From Dryococelus australis (Eukaryota; Arthropoda; Insecta; Phasmatodea; Phasmatidae), in NCBI GenBank assembly GCA_029891345.1, contig CM056994.1:138654457-138718456 (forward strand): a stretch of 64,000 nucleotides of DNA. The letters are read 5' to 3'. This document shows positions 38,001-50,052 of the stretch, piece by piece. A model generated the notes under the pieces. It was not told where the DNA came from. It made no database searches and worked only from the letters and a program-made list of their open reading frames with translations. The translations under genes were made by a program, and so were the position numbers. Positions within the stretch are counted from its first letter, which is position 1. The number at the start of each line of letters is the position of its first letter.

Positions 38001-41000
38001 TGTATAGCATTTATTGGTACTGATATATCTGAAATAGTATGCAGTGATGTTGTTTGGCATGTCTGGAATGGGAATTTCGTCTAAATATATATATATTTAA
38101 ATTTTTCTATGAATAAACTATGTGCAGTATATCTTGGAATGCATGATCAAATTAAGACTTTTAGCAAACGATGTGCCAGATTACAGATAAGGATAGGATG
38201 ATTTTTCAAACAAACATATTTTTGTGTCCTTTGTATATTACACATTTGTGTAGCTGTCCAGGTCTAATTATGTAACATAAGCACTGAAATACGTTTTGTC
38301 AGTCTCACTGAGAATATTAAAAAAAAACTTCAAATACAGAAATTTTTAAATTATTTTGTGTACAAACTAAAATCCGCCATAGACGTGACTTAAGATATTA
38401 AATATTTTTTTCTGAATATGCAATTAAAATGTTATTAAATATCAACCCTTGTATTTTATTTAACTGAAGTCTACAGCTAGAGAAAGTGACGAAGATAGGA
38501 AAAACGTGAGTAACGACTCATTATTACTTGAGGTATCTATCCATTCTTCCTGCTGCCATGAAATCGGAACGTGCGGGTAATTCCGGTTTATGTTTGGCAG
38601 ATACCACTACATTTCTTTACATTGCAATGTATAATTCTCTCACTTGGCTATGTCTTTATCAATATTAGCACGAGCGCCTTTTTGTGTGGCTGGATCAAAA
38701 ACCTATATAGATCGTTTCCTGTTTGAGCGTTATTTAGCAACATATATATTTTAACAATTGTGAAAATTGCAGCACCAAGAAGAAACTGGTCTATTATCCT
38801 CCCTTTTTCACTAAAAATATGTGATGTAGTATCCAAAGGTTATACTTGGATATAGCTCACATAGTTTCTCAGCTCCGGCCATGGACTATTCACGACGGGG
38901 AGAGGGGATATAATCTGTGCATAAGAGAAGCCACAAAGAGTTAAATATGTCTTTTTTGGCAGAATTAATTTTTTTTCATGCTATAACTCCCCGTTGACAC
39001 AATAATACTGTGGACAGTTGTAATTTGAATGTGGTAAGAATTTTGTAATACGAGAAGCTTGGATGTCCTGCAGCTGTATTGCCATGCGTGAGACAAGCTG
39101 TCAGTCCAGTGATGCGCACGTAGTATAAGTAGACAGCTGAGAGTTGTACACACTGGCAACATCGAACAAGACATCGAAATCACACCAATGAAAAGGAGGG
39201 GAGATTTTTATATCTCTGACGCATGGCATCAGTCACAAGTCACCCAGTGAGATCTGTTGTGTTAGCACATCAGTGTAGCACAAAATAATCAGTAACAAGC
39301 CGAATTCAAGCTTGATACACTCCATAAATAGAGATAGGCAGAGCACATCTACAACAGCCAATGCATGTGCATTAGCGTAGCAGAGCAGCGATAGATAACA
39401 TGGATCGTCATCTATGAGCAGCATCACCGAGATAACCAGTAACCCTCTACCATAAGTGCCATGTAAAATGAGGTAGCAATTACAGGCGAATATAAGTAAT
39501 AGCTACGCGAATTTTAGTAGGCCTATCATCGGTTGGATACAGATTGGCCGTGAACAATGCAAACATAGGCATCTCTCATGATTATCTGACAATCCAAAAA
39601 ATTACCGACGTTTAATTTGTAGACTATAGCAAAAGCACGCTAGTACTGAGTGAATAAAAGACTAACTGTTGAAAACTAATTGAAATGTTTGATTTACTCA
39701 TACGTGTAGATATACACATTATATACTCACATACACTACGGAGGTGGTGGTAACCAGAATTATTGAGAGATAATATTGTTGCAGCGATTTTTTGGAGATT
39801 AAAAATCAATTTATGGGTTTTTATTTCCATTCACAATTTAGGTTGAATTTGGTTGGCGTAGCCTTAATTTTAGGTAATTCATTTTCAAGTATCTGTTGAC
39901 ACGGGAAGAGAATACATTCTTCAGTGTAGCAACTGGCCGCGAACTTAAGAAACGATGTGCCTTTTTTTTCATTTGAATGCTTTCAGCACTGTTTTTCACG
40001 TTGATTGCAGCAGGTGCGGTCTTTGCCGCGGGTAGAACTTGTCACCGATGGTCTGTGATATTTGCTGAGAGACGAATTTGAACATGCGTGCCGTGCACAT
40101 GTGTTTGAAGCGGGAAAATTAGAGAGTTTATTTCTCACTCCTATGCGCGGTGTTCGATATTTGTTTAGACTTTTCTGCGAACGATCAGCAAAAGAACAAT
40201 CGGGAAACACATTGTGAAACCTATTTCTACTATCGCGAAAGATGTTCGCGAGCTTACAAATACTTTACTTCGGGTGATCTTGGTCTCTTTTGCTCTTTTC
40301 TTGCTGTTTAGTATTCGCTCTTGTATTGTATTGAGAAGATGGCGGCAAGAGGACAAGGCCTAAGGCAGACAGCGGAAATATGTCTATCGTCATGCAGATA
40401 ACTAACTTGTACTTCTCTATTATGAAGCTAGAGTTATTTGGTAGATGTCCTGGGGCCAGCCCAACTAAAAGTTATAATTTGTGTTCTTTCAAGTTAAGTT
40501 GTGTCCATTACTCGTTCATATATCGCAACTAAATAATTAAGTTCAGAATCCAGGTTGTTAAATCGGTACTGTTTATCAGTTTAAATGAATGTCTCGGCAG
40601 TGGTTCCAGTATTTATGTTTAGACCTTTTTAAGTATTGCGAGGTAGTTTGTCGATTAAATTATTCTTTGAGTCAATTTTTGTTGAATCCTCGGCTGTGAC
40701 TATCTTCTCTCTTTTGATAATTTTGATACTTGTTTATCAATAATAATATTTTACAGAGACGTTTTCTGAATTGTTATCAAACTGAATCGTCATAGTTACC
40801 TACTATTTTTTATGTGTATTAAACTGAGCGATGAAGCAAACATTTCATACTTTCTTTTTACACATACTCAGTTACCCGGCCACTCCTCCTTGAGGATTAA
40901 TTATTTCTATTATTTTGATACTTAGACGATAGCTGTTAAAAGAACTGTTGACCTTCACAGTCATTCGGTCTCATTCGGTCTCCCGCTGTACCACAATGTG

Positions 41001-41814
41001 TGATAATATTCTTTGCTTAGTAAACCTATATATTATGTACACATATAGATACATGCATATGAATATTTCATCTATGTTTGAGATCCAGTCAATGGCAGTT
41101 CTGGGGAAACCACAAAATTATATGCGTAAATTCTGAGTCGCTATAGAAGTTAGTCAATAAAAAATTATTTACAAAAAGTGTGTTCATCTGTAAATCAAAC
41201 AGCTCACGTATGTGTTGTAAAACTCGGGGTTTTATATTTGAATCGTTTTGAAAAACATTAGGGCATATATAATGAGTCATAAAATAAATATGTATATTAA
41301 TGTGTTACATATATATGGAGAAAGTTTTAAAGTCAGAATTGTTTTAACAACGAACCATTATCAGATAAATAAAAGACAGTAAATTTTAGAGAAATATTTA
41401 TATGTGTGTCTTCATGATATAATGTATAGTGCTACATAATTTTTAAAGCTACTAATCTTGAGCACCAAGCTCATTCTCAGTATCATGAATAGCAAAATTA
41501 ATTTCATTTAGAATTTGTGTCCTTTTTGTTATAACAATTCTAGTTCATTTCACTCATACATAAAATTAAGAAATACTGCCAGTGTTACAGAATATTAATA
41601 CACTGAAGACATAATCTGGCCTATAAACAAAAATGTTGTTCAGTAAGATAGAATATTTGTCTAAGAACATCGATGGAACATTTCGGAGTAGAGTGGAGAG
41701 ATTTGGACAGCTTTTAAAATCACTATTTTTGTAAAAAATTAATTATTTAAGCTTATTTTCATAAACATTTACACCATAATATGTAACAGATATATTTGTC
41801 ATGTTTTTGCTCAC
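32861..41814 (-). other. IR intron 1 (8,954 bases)
   Basis: The intron lies between the donor CACAG/gtgagc (at 41,814) and the acceptor tttag (at 32,861). It is AT-rich and without recognised genes. It holds small TA microsatellites (near 33,345-33,368), a large TA run (34,960-35,020), and a stretch at 37,140-37,400 with degenerate cagtctacagtc-like words. Frames of 60-112 codons inside it (for example 37,076-37,414 + and 37,951-37,655 -) match nothing. Confidence 0.75.
34960..35020 (+). repeat. (TA)n microsatellite
   Basis: About 30 uninterrupted TA units inside the IR intron. Confidence 0.95.
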
Positions 41815-43003
41815 CTGTGCCATTCTCTTGTGTTACTCCCCACAAGTTCTCCGGGTCCAGTTTTTTCTTCCATGTCATATTTAATTTCTGTGATAGTTCC
41901 TTTAGTAGGCGGAACTCTGTGCCATCATCCACATCTTTCTGGTCCTGGAAATCCAGGACGGTGAATGGTAAGTAGTTGAACGCTACGATAATTAGCGGTC
42001 TGCCCGCAAGGTCAGCCAACTTGTCGGGGAACAAGTGTCCCACATGCTGGACTGCATCGCCTACTGACCACCTGGCCAAAACCTGGGTCTCTGATGGATC
42101 TGGATAGGAGAATTTATGGGTAATGGCTTCTACAAAGAGACCTTCTTGTACCTGAGGACAGCCCGGTTTACTTGTCACTGTGAACACTTTACCAAACAGA
42201 TCACTGTTCACCTTCATTTCTAGGTTCAGTCTAGGATCTGCCACTGTGTTTTTTTTCATGGCTCTTACTGGCGAATTGTCTTTTATGTTGAACATGTTTT
42301 CTGTTACTGTGCTGTTCACTCTCATGTGCTGAATTTGGAGAGGCTGGAGCTGCATCTTTCCAAAACAGTTATCTTTTTGATCCAGATTTTTACTGCAATA
42401 ACGTGAAGATGCAACAGAATGCCCATTACATTCTGATCGAAGAAGTAGAAGGTTTGACAAAAAATTTGCTTCTTTCATAGAGAAAATCTCATTTTCGTTT
42501 GCATATTCGTTACGAATGTGGGGCCCTCTTGTAAAGAGACGAGTAGGAGGTAAGAAAACATATTTTCTGTTCATTCTTTGGATGCTATGACGAAGCAAGT
42601 CTGCTACAATTCTGATCATGTCTTTCGGTCTCGTTGTCTGGAAAATATATGCAGAACAACCTATGTCCAGTGTGTGTAAGACCATTTGTCGAAAAGAGAA
42701 ATTTGATGACCAAATGCTTCTTGTAGTGTCCTTGTTGAATCCAATGATTTCTGTATTCCCGACATTTTCTTCAACTTCTAGTAAATGATAAACAGAATTA
42801 TGATCTTTAAGATATCTTAGAATTTCTCCAGCGTTGTTCTGGGTAACCACAACAATACAACTGGATCCAATCATATGATCCCTTACAATAGAATTTAAAA
42901 TTTTTCCAATAAATTTTTCATTCATATAAGTGCTCTTTTGGCAAAGAACGCACCCAACAATAAAAATTGCCGTAAATAAGTGATGCTTCATCTGGACAGA
43001 CAT
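41815..43003 (-). CDS. Ionotropic receptor (IR) gene, exon 1
   Basis: Intact exon of 396 codons plus one base, from ATG 43,003 to the donor at 41,814. A second Met at codon 5 directly precedes the signal peptide (HHLFTAIFIVGCVLC, residues 7-21). Residues 25-320 are the divergent extracellular N-terminal region typical of insect IRs, including SAYIFQTTRPKDMIRIV and KYVFLPPTRLF. From about residue 322 the ligand-binding domain begins (LFPDKLADLAGRPLIIVAF, YLPFTVLDF), with the lobe S1 end at LWGVTQENGTG across the splice. IRs are membrane channels related to ionotropic glutamate receptors and serve smell, taste, or temperature and humidity sensing in sensory neurons. The sequence fits the divergent IR class rather than the conserved co-receptors (IR8a, IR25a, IR76b), though the subfamily cannot be named. 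Upstream of the ATG the DNA is AT-rich with TATA words. Confidence 0.9.
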
Positions 43004-43630
43004 TTCATCTCATAGAGTGTATATAATTTAAACAGTAAATGTTAAACAATCATATGCATATATAGAGTCTACTAAATAAATGTTAAATAATGCATATAAT
43101 TATACATTGCAGTAATTCACAAAACTGTTGTCATCAATCTTCTTCAGGACACCTACTGTAACTAGAAGTTCTTCCTTTACAAATAACCGTAGTAACAAGC
43201 AGCCACAGAATATGTCCACGTATGTATCAACTGTTGCAGGATACTTCTTGCAGCGCTTTGACATGTCGATGTTCCGGTCTATTAAAATTAATATTTGAGA
43301 TGTCCATATCGACTATCTCGTTCCAAATTCAGAGGTATATAGTATTATATTTGCTTACAAACATAGCCTTTAGTAATAATGCAGATACCTACTTGCGCGT
43401 TTCCCATCAAGGATTTAGAGGAGTGATGGCAGTTTTTTGGCTTCCAAGTTGTTCCTGCAAAAAGTGATGACATTTTTCTCGTGACAGTCTGACAAGTTTA
43501 GAAATCAGTACGTTTTAGTGAGCTAGTAGTATGTCTCTAACAGTCTGCCAAATCGCTGAGGATAGTAATTTGAAGTCCACTGAGTCTCTGAATAGAAAGT
43601 TTACATTTAAAGGCGAAATTATTTATAAAC
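43004..43630 (-). other. Upstream flank of the IR gene
   Basis: AT-rich region that should hold the promoter of the IR gene. TATA-like words lie within about 40-60 bases of the ATG on the - strand (tatataca, ctatatatgc), but no initiator could be chosen with confidence. No gene seen. Confidence 0.4.
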
Positions 43631-43704
43631 TAGCAGCCCACCATCGCTTCGCACAGGTTTTATGGAGTTATTGAAATACACACACACACACATATATATA
43701 TATA

Positions 43705-43975
43705 TGCGACTACTTGTGACTACTTGCGGATACACGCGAATATCCGTGACTACCTGCGGATACCCTCGACTACCCGTGACTACCCATGACTACCTGCGAA
43801 TACCTGTAAATTTCTGCAACTGCCGATGTCTACCATTGACTATCTGCGACTACCCGTGATTACATGTGACTACCTGTGACGATCTGCAACTATCCATGAA
43901 AACCAGTGACTACCACGACTACCTGTGTCTGCCCGTCACTACTTCCGACTACTTGCGACTACTTGCGAATTTGTA
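43705..43975 (+). repeat. 10-bp minisatellite array 3
   Basis: Tandem 10-base units (gcgactactt, gtgactactt, gcggatacac) directly follow a CA/TA microsatellite (43,678-43,705). The unit family is the same as at 11.6 and 18.7 kb. Confidence 0.85.
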
Positions 43976-43984
43976 ATATTAAGA

Positions 43985-45075
43985 TCCACTCAGCCACTGG
44001 GGCTGATATATTTCTATCTACTAAGCCACTGTGCCCCACTTGAGAGTGCTCTAGCCTCTGAGCAACTGCGTCCCCACTTGGAATCGCTTTAGCCAATAGG
44101 TCACTGCAGCCCCACTTGAGAGTATTCTAGCCACTGAGCCACAGAGGCCCCACATGTCATTACTCTATCCATTGGGCCTCTGGGCCCCATAAATATATTT
44201 CTATCCTTTGAGCCACTACGGCCCCACTTGAGGTTTTTCTATCCATTGAGCCGGTGCGGCCCCACTTAGGATCGCTTTAGCCATTTTGCCACCGTGACCC
44301 CACTTGAGTTCGCTCTAGTCACTAGGCCTCTGTGGCCCTGCTTGAATTATTTCTATCAACTGAGCCAAAGCAGCCCCACTTGAGAGTGCTCTAGCCACTT
44401 AGCCACTGCGTCCAAACTTGGGATCGCTCCAGCCACTTGGCCACTCTAACTCCACTTGATATCTTTCTAACCATTGTGCCGCTGTGGCCCCACTTGGGAT
44501 CGCTCTAGCCCCTGGGCCACTGCAAGCCTACTTAGGATCGCTCTAGTCACTACTAGGCCACTGCGTCTCCACTTGAAATATTTATATCCACCGAGCCACT
44601 GCGGCCCCACTTGAGATCGCTCTAACCACTGAGCCACTACGTCACCACATGGGATCGCTCTAGTCGCTGGGCTAGTGTGGTATCACTTGGTATCGCTATA
44701 GACACTGGGCCACTGCGGCCCCTCTTGGGATGGCTTTAGCCACTGGGCCACTGTGGCTCTACTAAAGAGTTCTTTAGCCAGTGGGCCACTGCGGCCCTAC
44801 TTGGTATCGTTCTAGCCTCTGACCCACTGTGGCCCCTTTTGAAATCTCTCTGGCCACTGGGCCATTGCATCCCCACTTGAGATCTCTCTATCTACTAGGC
44901 CTCTGTGGCCCTACTTGGGATTGCTGTAGCTACTAAGCCACTGTGGTCCCTCTTGGTATTATTCTTCCCACTAAACTAATGTTGCCCCAATTGATTTATT
45001 TCTATGCACTGATCCACTGCGGCCCAACTTGGCATAACTGTACCCACAGGGCATCTTAAGCCACACTTGATATAT
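43985..45075 (-). repeat. ~45-bp satellite resembling repeated tRNA 5' ends
   Basis: About 24 tandem units of roughly 45 bases, with + strand consensus near GCCACTGCGGCCCCACTTG followed by GGATCGCTCTAGCCACTGG. Read on the - strand each unit gives GTGGCTCAGTGGCTAGAGCG, very like the 5' half of a tRNA gene with its A box. Exact CCACTGAGCCA occurs at 44,131-44,141 and 44,627-44,637. No B box was seen in the units. Confidence 0.8.
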
Positions 45076-45385
45076 TCCTGTGTCAATCTGGAAGAATGTA
45101 GGTTTCTAACAGTGAAAGAATTATAAGAATCGGCCCTGTAGTTTTGATAGAGCATGCTTATAATACAGCCAAGTAGCTCATTTTTCGCCGACATGGTTTT
45201 CAAATTTTTGAAATTTCTACAAGTTTTTTTAAATAAAATATAGCCTATGTCGCTCTGGAATAATGTAACTTTCTAACAGTGAAAGAACTATAAGAATCGG
45301 CCTTGTAGTTTCCGATATTAGCCGTTACATAAAAAACAAATAAACAAACAAACTAGCATCACCTCTTTATTATATTAGTACAGGT

Positions 45386-45729
45386 ACGTGTAGTTTTTTA
45401 ATTGCACGGAATCAATTTTAGCATTAAATTAATTATTTTAGTCTTCAGTCAATCAAGTGCTGCTTCTTCTTCCTCTTTTCGTGTAGACTTTCTTCTGGGA
45501 TTCTGCATGGTCCTTAGATCACAGTTTTCCTCTAGCACTGCTTCGTTAAATACGTTCTGTGTTCAAGGTAGAGTGGTGCTTCGAATAAAGCAACATTTTA
45601 CCCCAGTAATTACCTAAACTTACCTGGATAATTCAGGGTAACAGCTACCGCGTTATTATTAAATATTATTACCGGATGTAAAAATAAGAGCGGTTTATTT
45701 TTTAAAACACATTCGAACAGACCTTCATT
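45386..45729. other. No gene seen
   Basis: AT-rich. A 71-codon + frame (45,402-45,617) is serine- and phenylalanine-rich and resembles nothing known. Confidence 0.45.
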
Positions 45730-45771
45730 ATATATATACACACACAGTCAAACACACACACACACACACAC

Positions 45772-45834
<63 letters not shown>
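45730..45834 (+). repeat. Compound microsatellite (TA)/(CA)/(TA)
   Basis: A short TA run, CA repeats to about 45,774, then uninterrupted AT repeats to 45,834. Confidence 0.95.
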
Positions 45835-45837
<3 letters not shown>

Positions 45838-48650
45838 GAAGAAAGTACGAAACCACGCTATGGTGAAGTAAGTTTTCTTGATCGTATTTTCACGATGGCA
45901 GCATAAACGTACAATGGAAATTGCATCTGATTATTTTATTTTATCATAAGCTTTAATATAGCATATTCGTTAATACGCAGCTCGCAAACCATTTACTTTC
46001 TTGATTAAAACTCTTTTTCGGAAACTTTTTTTATGTCTCTGTTTCGTGTACCAGGCGTTTCACTCGACACCAAAACTTAGAACACCATCCTACGTAACAG
46101 TTACATGAGCTTGGTGCGGTTGGGTTTGCCAAGCTGAGAGATAAATCAAGTGCGTATTTAAAACTCACAATAGTGTAATACGGATTACATAAATAAAATA
46201 AAAACATTATTAATTGGGACGGGGTGTCTTGGTGTGTCACTACATACTTATCACTTGTGTAATTAAATTGGACACAGGAACTTGTATTTTCTTCCCTACG
46301 TGGTTTTTCGCTAACAATAGTCTCAGTGCTTGATACAGTCATTTTTCTGGGGGGGGGGGGGGGCAAAGTTGGTTCTGGTCCACTTTTTTTCTTAATCTAG
46401 AACAAGTAAAAGTTCAGATAACGTAATACACAATGAATACTGATTTTACATTAATATTAAAATAATAAATTTAAATCGATAATTTTATGTAACCGAAAAC
46501 AACAAATACGACTTAAGAGAATGTAAAAAAACAAGAAAAGAGAAAAATCTCGTTTTATTGTAGTAGGTTTGTATGAAAAAATTAGAACATATTCTACCCA
46601 CTTAGTTTAAATCTTTTCTTATTCCCTAAATTTTGCTACACAATTACAGAGAAAGTGAAAGATTTTATGAGTGAACGTTAAAATAATGGTCAAAGTTAAA
46701 GAAATCAAAATTATTTTAACAAATAAGAACGTTTTCCATATTATATAAAACTAATTACATTTTACTTAGGTAAAGGTACTGTAGCAATGAGATAATATTG
46801 GTGACAACGTACGCAGTAGGCGTACAATCTACTTCAAATAAAAAATTAGACTAAAAATCAAATAAGATAGTGATACGACAAATTTATATTATTCACACCA
46901 TGTCAGTTCCACAGTACAAAAAGTTATATATGGCCTTATTAACTGAATTTAAATAATGTAAATAACTAATAGATACAAAAGTCACACATTATAAGTATAT
47001 GTGTAATTTTCGAATGTACCATATACAGTTTAAATAACACACACTAACAATTTTGCCCCTCTTCTTTCAAATAATTGCCACCACAGGAAAGTTCTTACTA
47101 TGCCTATGCGTAATTGTTCTTTCATATAAAAGTTCCTTTGCACCATTACCTGAAAGCTGATTTTCGGAAACTCAAGATTCTAAAGCAAAGTTTTTTTTAG
47201 TGATCTGTTTAAACCAAAACATGAATATCTGATTTCGTGTATTGTATACGCCGGAAATAACGAATCAAAATATTACAAATATACTTGCTAGTGAGTAGTG
47301 TACGTATGCCGAAGCTGAGACAGTGTATTTTTAATGGGGAGTGCGTGGCTACGGCTGAAAGCCAACCTACTGAGGATCGACTAGGACGAGGTCGGTAGTC
47401 TTCGGCTCGATTCGGGGTTGCAGGCCTACCCGAAGGAGCTCAGTGGTTACGTCCAATAACCCTTCAAACATATTATAGGGCACAGTAGCCATATCACTTT
47501 TATAGGCATATGTTATGCCAAATCGAATATCCACATTTGTTATACTATATTTAATTTATTTTTTCATCTGACAAAGCACCTGCACATAAAATGTACACAG
47601 TGTAAACTTTTCCTAATTTTAATTATCGGATTTATGATTTAATATTTTTCTAAAAAAAAAAAAAAACTTAATTTAATTGACTGGAAAATTGTTTACACTT
47701 TAAAAACTAAGCGATTTTTTAAATTATTATATCCATCAACTTTTGCGAAACTATGCAGGACAATTAATCCCACTCTTTCTTTCAGTTTCGCAATCTGTGC
47801 CAGTTTACCATTAAATCTATTTATTTTACTTTAATAATTTTAAATCATCGAGTTGTTTTTTTAATTCATTATGATAATTCGTGTGGGTTTATTTTTATAA
47901 ATAATGGTTGTCCAATTAAGTTAAAATTGACCACCTCTCTGCTCGAGTCGCGCTGTAGGCATAGTGCGTTTCCGAAAAGCCCATCTACCAAGAAATACAT
48001 GCCCAACATAAAAAATCTGAAATGATAGCACAAACAAATAAAAAAACGCAATAATCTCAATCTAAATATATTGTTTAGATCTTTACTTATTAGAACATGA
48101 AAAATAATTTACTTGCAAATTTTTCCCTTAAACAACTAAAGTTTAAAATTATACGTATATATTTTAGAGTTTGATACGTTTTATGAATGGAAAATACACT
48201 ATTTGTTTTAAGAGAACTTTAGCGTTCTCAAGTGTAACCACTGTAACCGATATTTTTCCTAAGTGTATTACTTCAATTGTGAGTCTTTCTTTCTCTCTTT
48301 CTCTGAGCACAAGTAGCCTTAGGGAGCTGGCATCCAAGGCATCGAAGGCCAGCTCCTTAGCTATGTGATGTCTGTCCAGCATAACACGACCAAGCGAACA
48401 TGTATGCATGCACACTCATACCTTCCAATTATAATATTAACCCGACTGTTGTAGTTACCAACATATCTGGCCGATGGAAAAAAAAAAGATGACGTCACAT
48501 TGCTTGCTCGTGATATCTCAGTTTCTACGATTATGAAAGGCGATTAGAGATGCCAGGCTTCATAGTTCATCTGATGCGAGATCGTCTTCCCTTTCTTGGT
48601 CATCGTGGCTAAGTTTATGGTTAGTTATTTTAAGCTTAATTGCTTGCTCA
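45835..48650. other. No supported gene; AT-rich
   Basis: Contains a 15-base G run (46,349-46,363), an A run (about 47,653-47,666), and a GC-richer patch at 47,310-47,460 with tRNA-like words (ggctcgattcgggg, gagctcagtggttacg) in an order that does not form a tRNA. Frames up to 111 codons (46,366-46,031, -) show no domain. Confidence 0.45.
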
Positions 48651-48692
48651 CGTGTGGATGTTATTCGCGTGACAAATCGGCCTCAGCAGGTG

Positions 48693-48748
48693 TATAAGGT
48701 GGGCAGAGTCGCACAACGTCACAGTTCTTCGTCTGACGCGGCAGGTGA
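48693..48748 (+). promoter_or_regulatory. Core promoter module, copy 1
   Basis: TATAAGG at 48,693-48,699 is followed 30 bases on by an initiator-like TCACAGTT (48,719-48,726) and then by GCGGCAG/gtgac, a splice-donor-like end (gt at 48,745). The same order and spacing recur 152 bases downstream. Confidence 0.5.
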
Positions 48749-48844
48749 CAGGCGTTCTTAGCTGTAGATTCGGTAAGTTATTTTACGCCACTATGCTCAC
48801 AAGCAATTGGCTTTTGAACATGTGATGATCGGGTAAGGCATGTA

Positions 48845-48900
48845 TATAAGGCGGGTAGATTCGCGTATTGTCTCAGTTTCTCGTCAAATGCGGCAGGTGA
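48845..48900 (+). promoter_or_regulatory. Core promoter module, copy 2, with 5' splice donor
   Basis: TATAAGG at 48,845-48,851, an arthropod-type initiator TCAGT at 48,873-48,877 (A about 30 bases from the TATA start), then CGGCAG/gtgagg with gt at 48,897. An acceptor (tatgcatatag, AG at 49,171-49,172) lies 276 bases on, just before the ATG at 49,179. The module therefore probably drove the Polinton polymerase frame through a short 5' untranslated exon. Confidence 0.55.
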
Positions 48901-49178
48901 GGGATCATTTTGGTAGGTTATATTTTCACAGCAAAGTAAAAGTCTGCTAATATTTCAAATACCCGCCCGTGCCAGCAAATATTTACAACACTTATTACGT
49001 GATATGTGACATGGAGTGTTCCTAGATTTAAATCAAACTTACTGCAACATGTATTTAATAATTTTAATCCCGATCATTTATATATTTTCCTGTCATGTGT
49101 GAAAAGTTAATTTATTGCATAGCTGCCAAAATATTTATACACATTAATTTTGTTTTTTTGTTATGCATATAGATCAAG

Positions 49179-50052
49179 ATGAAGCGTACTTTTAATGGTG
49201 TGCCTGTAACCGCCATCCCGACTTAGTCTTCGGTTGTTCGATCGCTCGCTCCAGCTGGACTGCCTATGTCGTCGACTATGCCATTTGCTTCACCATCGAC
49301 TGGAATTGCAAATGCGATCCATCGACGCCCATTTCACTTCAGCAATAAAACGTTTATGTTCAACCACAATGCTCAAAGGAACGTAAAGTATGGTTGCACG
49401 AGTAATGTAGATCTACTGAAATATAAGTGTGGAAATAGCGACATGGCATTTGCTAGAGGCTATAATCTGCACATACACGTAAAACTCTGTAAGATAACAG
49501 GTCTTTCAACTGCCGAAATGCGAAATGTACTGTCTCCATTGCCATTTAAACTAATCACTCGAAAATAATTATTTATGATTGGAGCGTCAGCCAAGCACAA
49601 GAATCATGGCAGGTACTTTGTAGGCTAGTGTTGATGGTTTAGTGAACGCCGAAACCAATTTTTTGCGCGAATTTAAAGGCGTATGTCGTACATAGCGAGA
49701 ACGTTTCGTCACAAAATAAGACTTTTTGCTCGCATGAAGAAAGATATTGTTAGACAACTCACCGAGGACGTACGGGAGCATTGCCCAATTAAATTTAATG
49801 TGTGGCTTGAGTGTTATCATGCGAAACCGAACACTTCAAACGATAGTACAGACAAAAGACCATTCCAGACTACGAATGTACCTGTGTATGAGATTGGTGA
49901 AATAAAAAAATGTCGTAAAATATTGGATAGAAAAAATATGCGAAGAGGAAGATGTGTACAAATAGGTGTGGTTCGAGGTCGGCTTTGTCAAATCAAACCC
50001 ACCTAGAACTCAAAATCAACAAGCTAAATCCCTTCGTGAATCGTCTTACATC
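49179..50052 (+). pseudogene. Polinton/Maverick DNA polymerase B, N-terminal part
   Basis: From ATG 49,179 the frame reads MKRTFNGVPVTAIPT, a stop, then SSVVRSLAPAGLPM and onward. A degraded C2H2 finger (YKCGNSDMAFARGYNLHIHV) has lost its second Cys. After frame changes, 49,683-50,006 reads TFRHKIRLFARMKKDIVRQL and KFNVWLECYHAKP, and the segment ends near INKLNPF. This matches the N-terminal region of the protein-primed DNA polymerase B of Polintons, self-synthesising virus-like transposons. The gene is cut at about 50,052 by a pogo-like element and resumes at 60,290. Confidence 0.6.

Larger units (their letters stand above)
43632..45385. mobile_element. Composite repeat element with internal satellites
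   Basis: One end begins ctagcagcccaccatcgcttcgcacaggt (about 43,630-43,658). The other ends with acaaataaacaaacaaac and tattatattagta (about 45,338-45,380), the style of a retroposon tail common in arthropod genomes. Between them lie a CA/TA microsatellite, a 10-bp minisatellite, a ~45-bp satellite and two copies of a tail-like block (TCTAACAGTGAAAGAA...TATAAGAATCGGCC at about 45,100-45,140 and 45,272-45,312). The family is not identified; a non-autonomous element that carries satellites is the simplest reading. Confidence 0.5.

Noticed and set aside
43678-45075. CRISPR-like array of regular repeats
   Set aside because: Units are contiguous tandem repeats without unique spacers, in a eukaryotic genome.
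47392-47455. Possible tRNA gene (B-box-like and A-box-like words)
   Set aside because: The words occur in the wrong order (B-like before A-like on the + strand) and no cloverleaf could be drawn.
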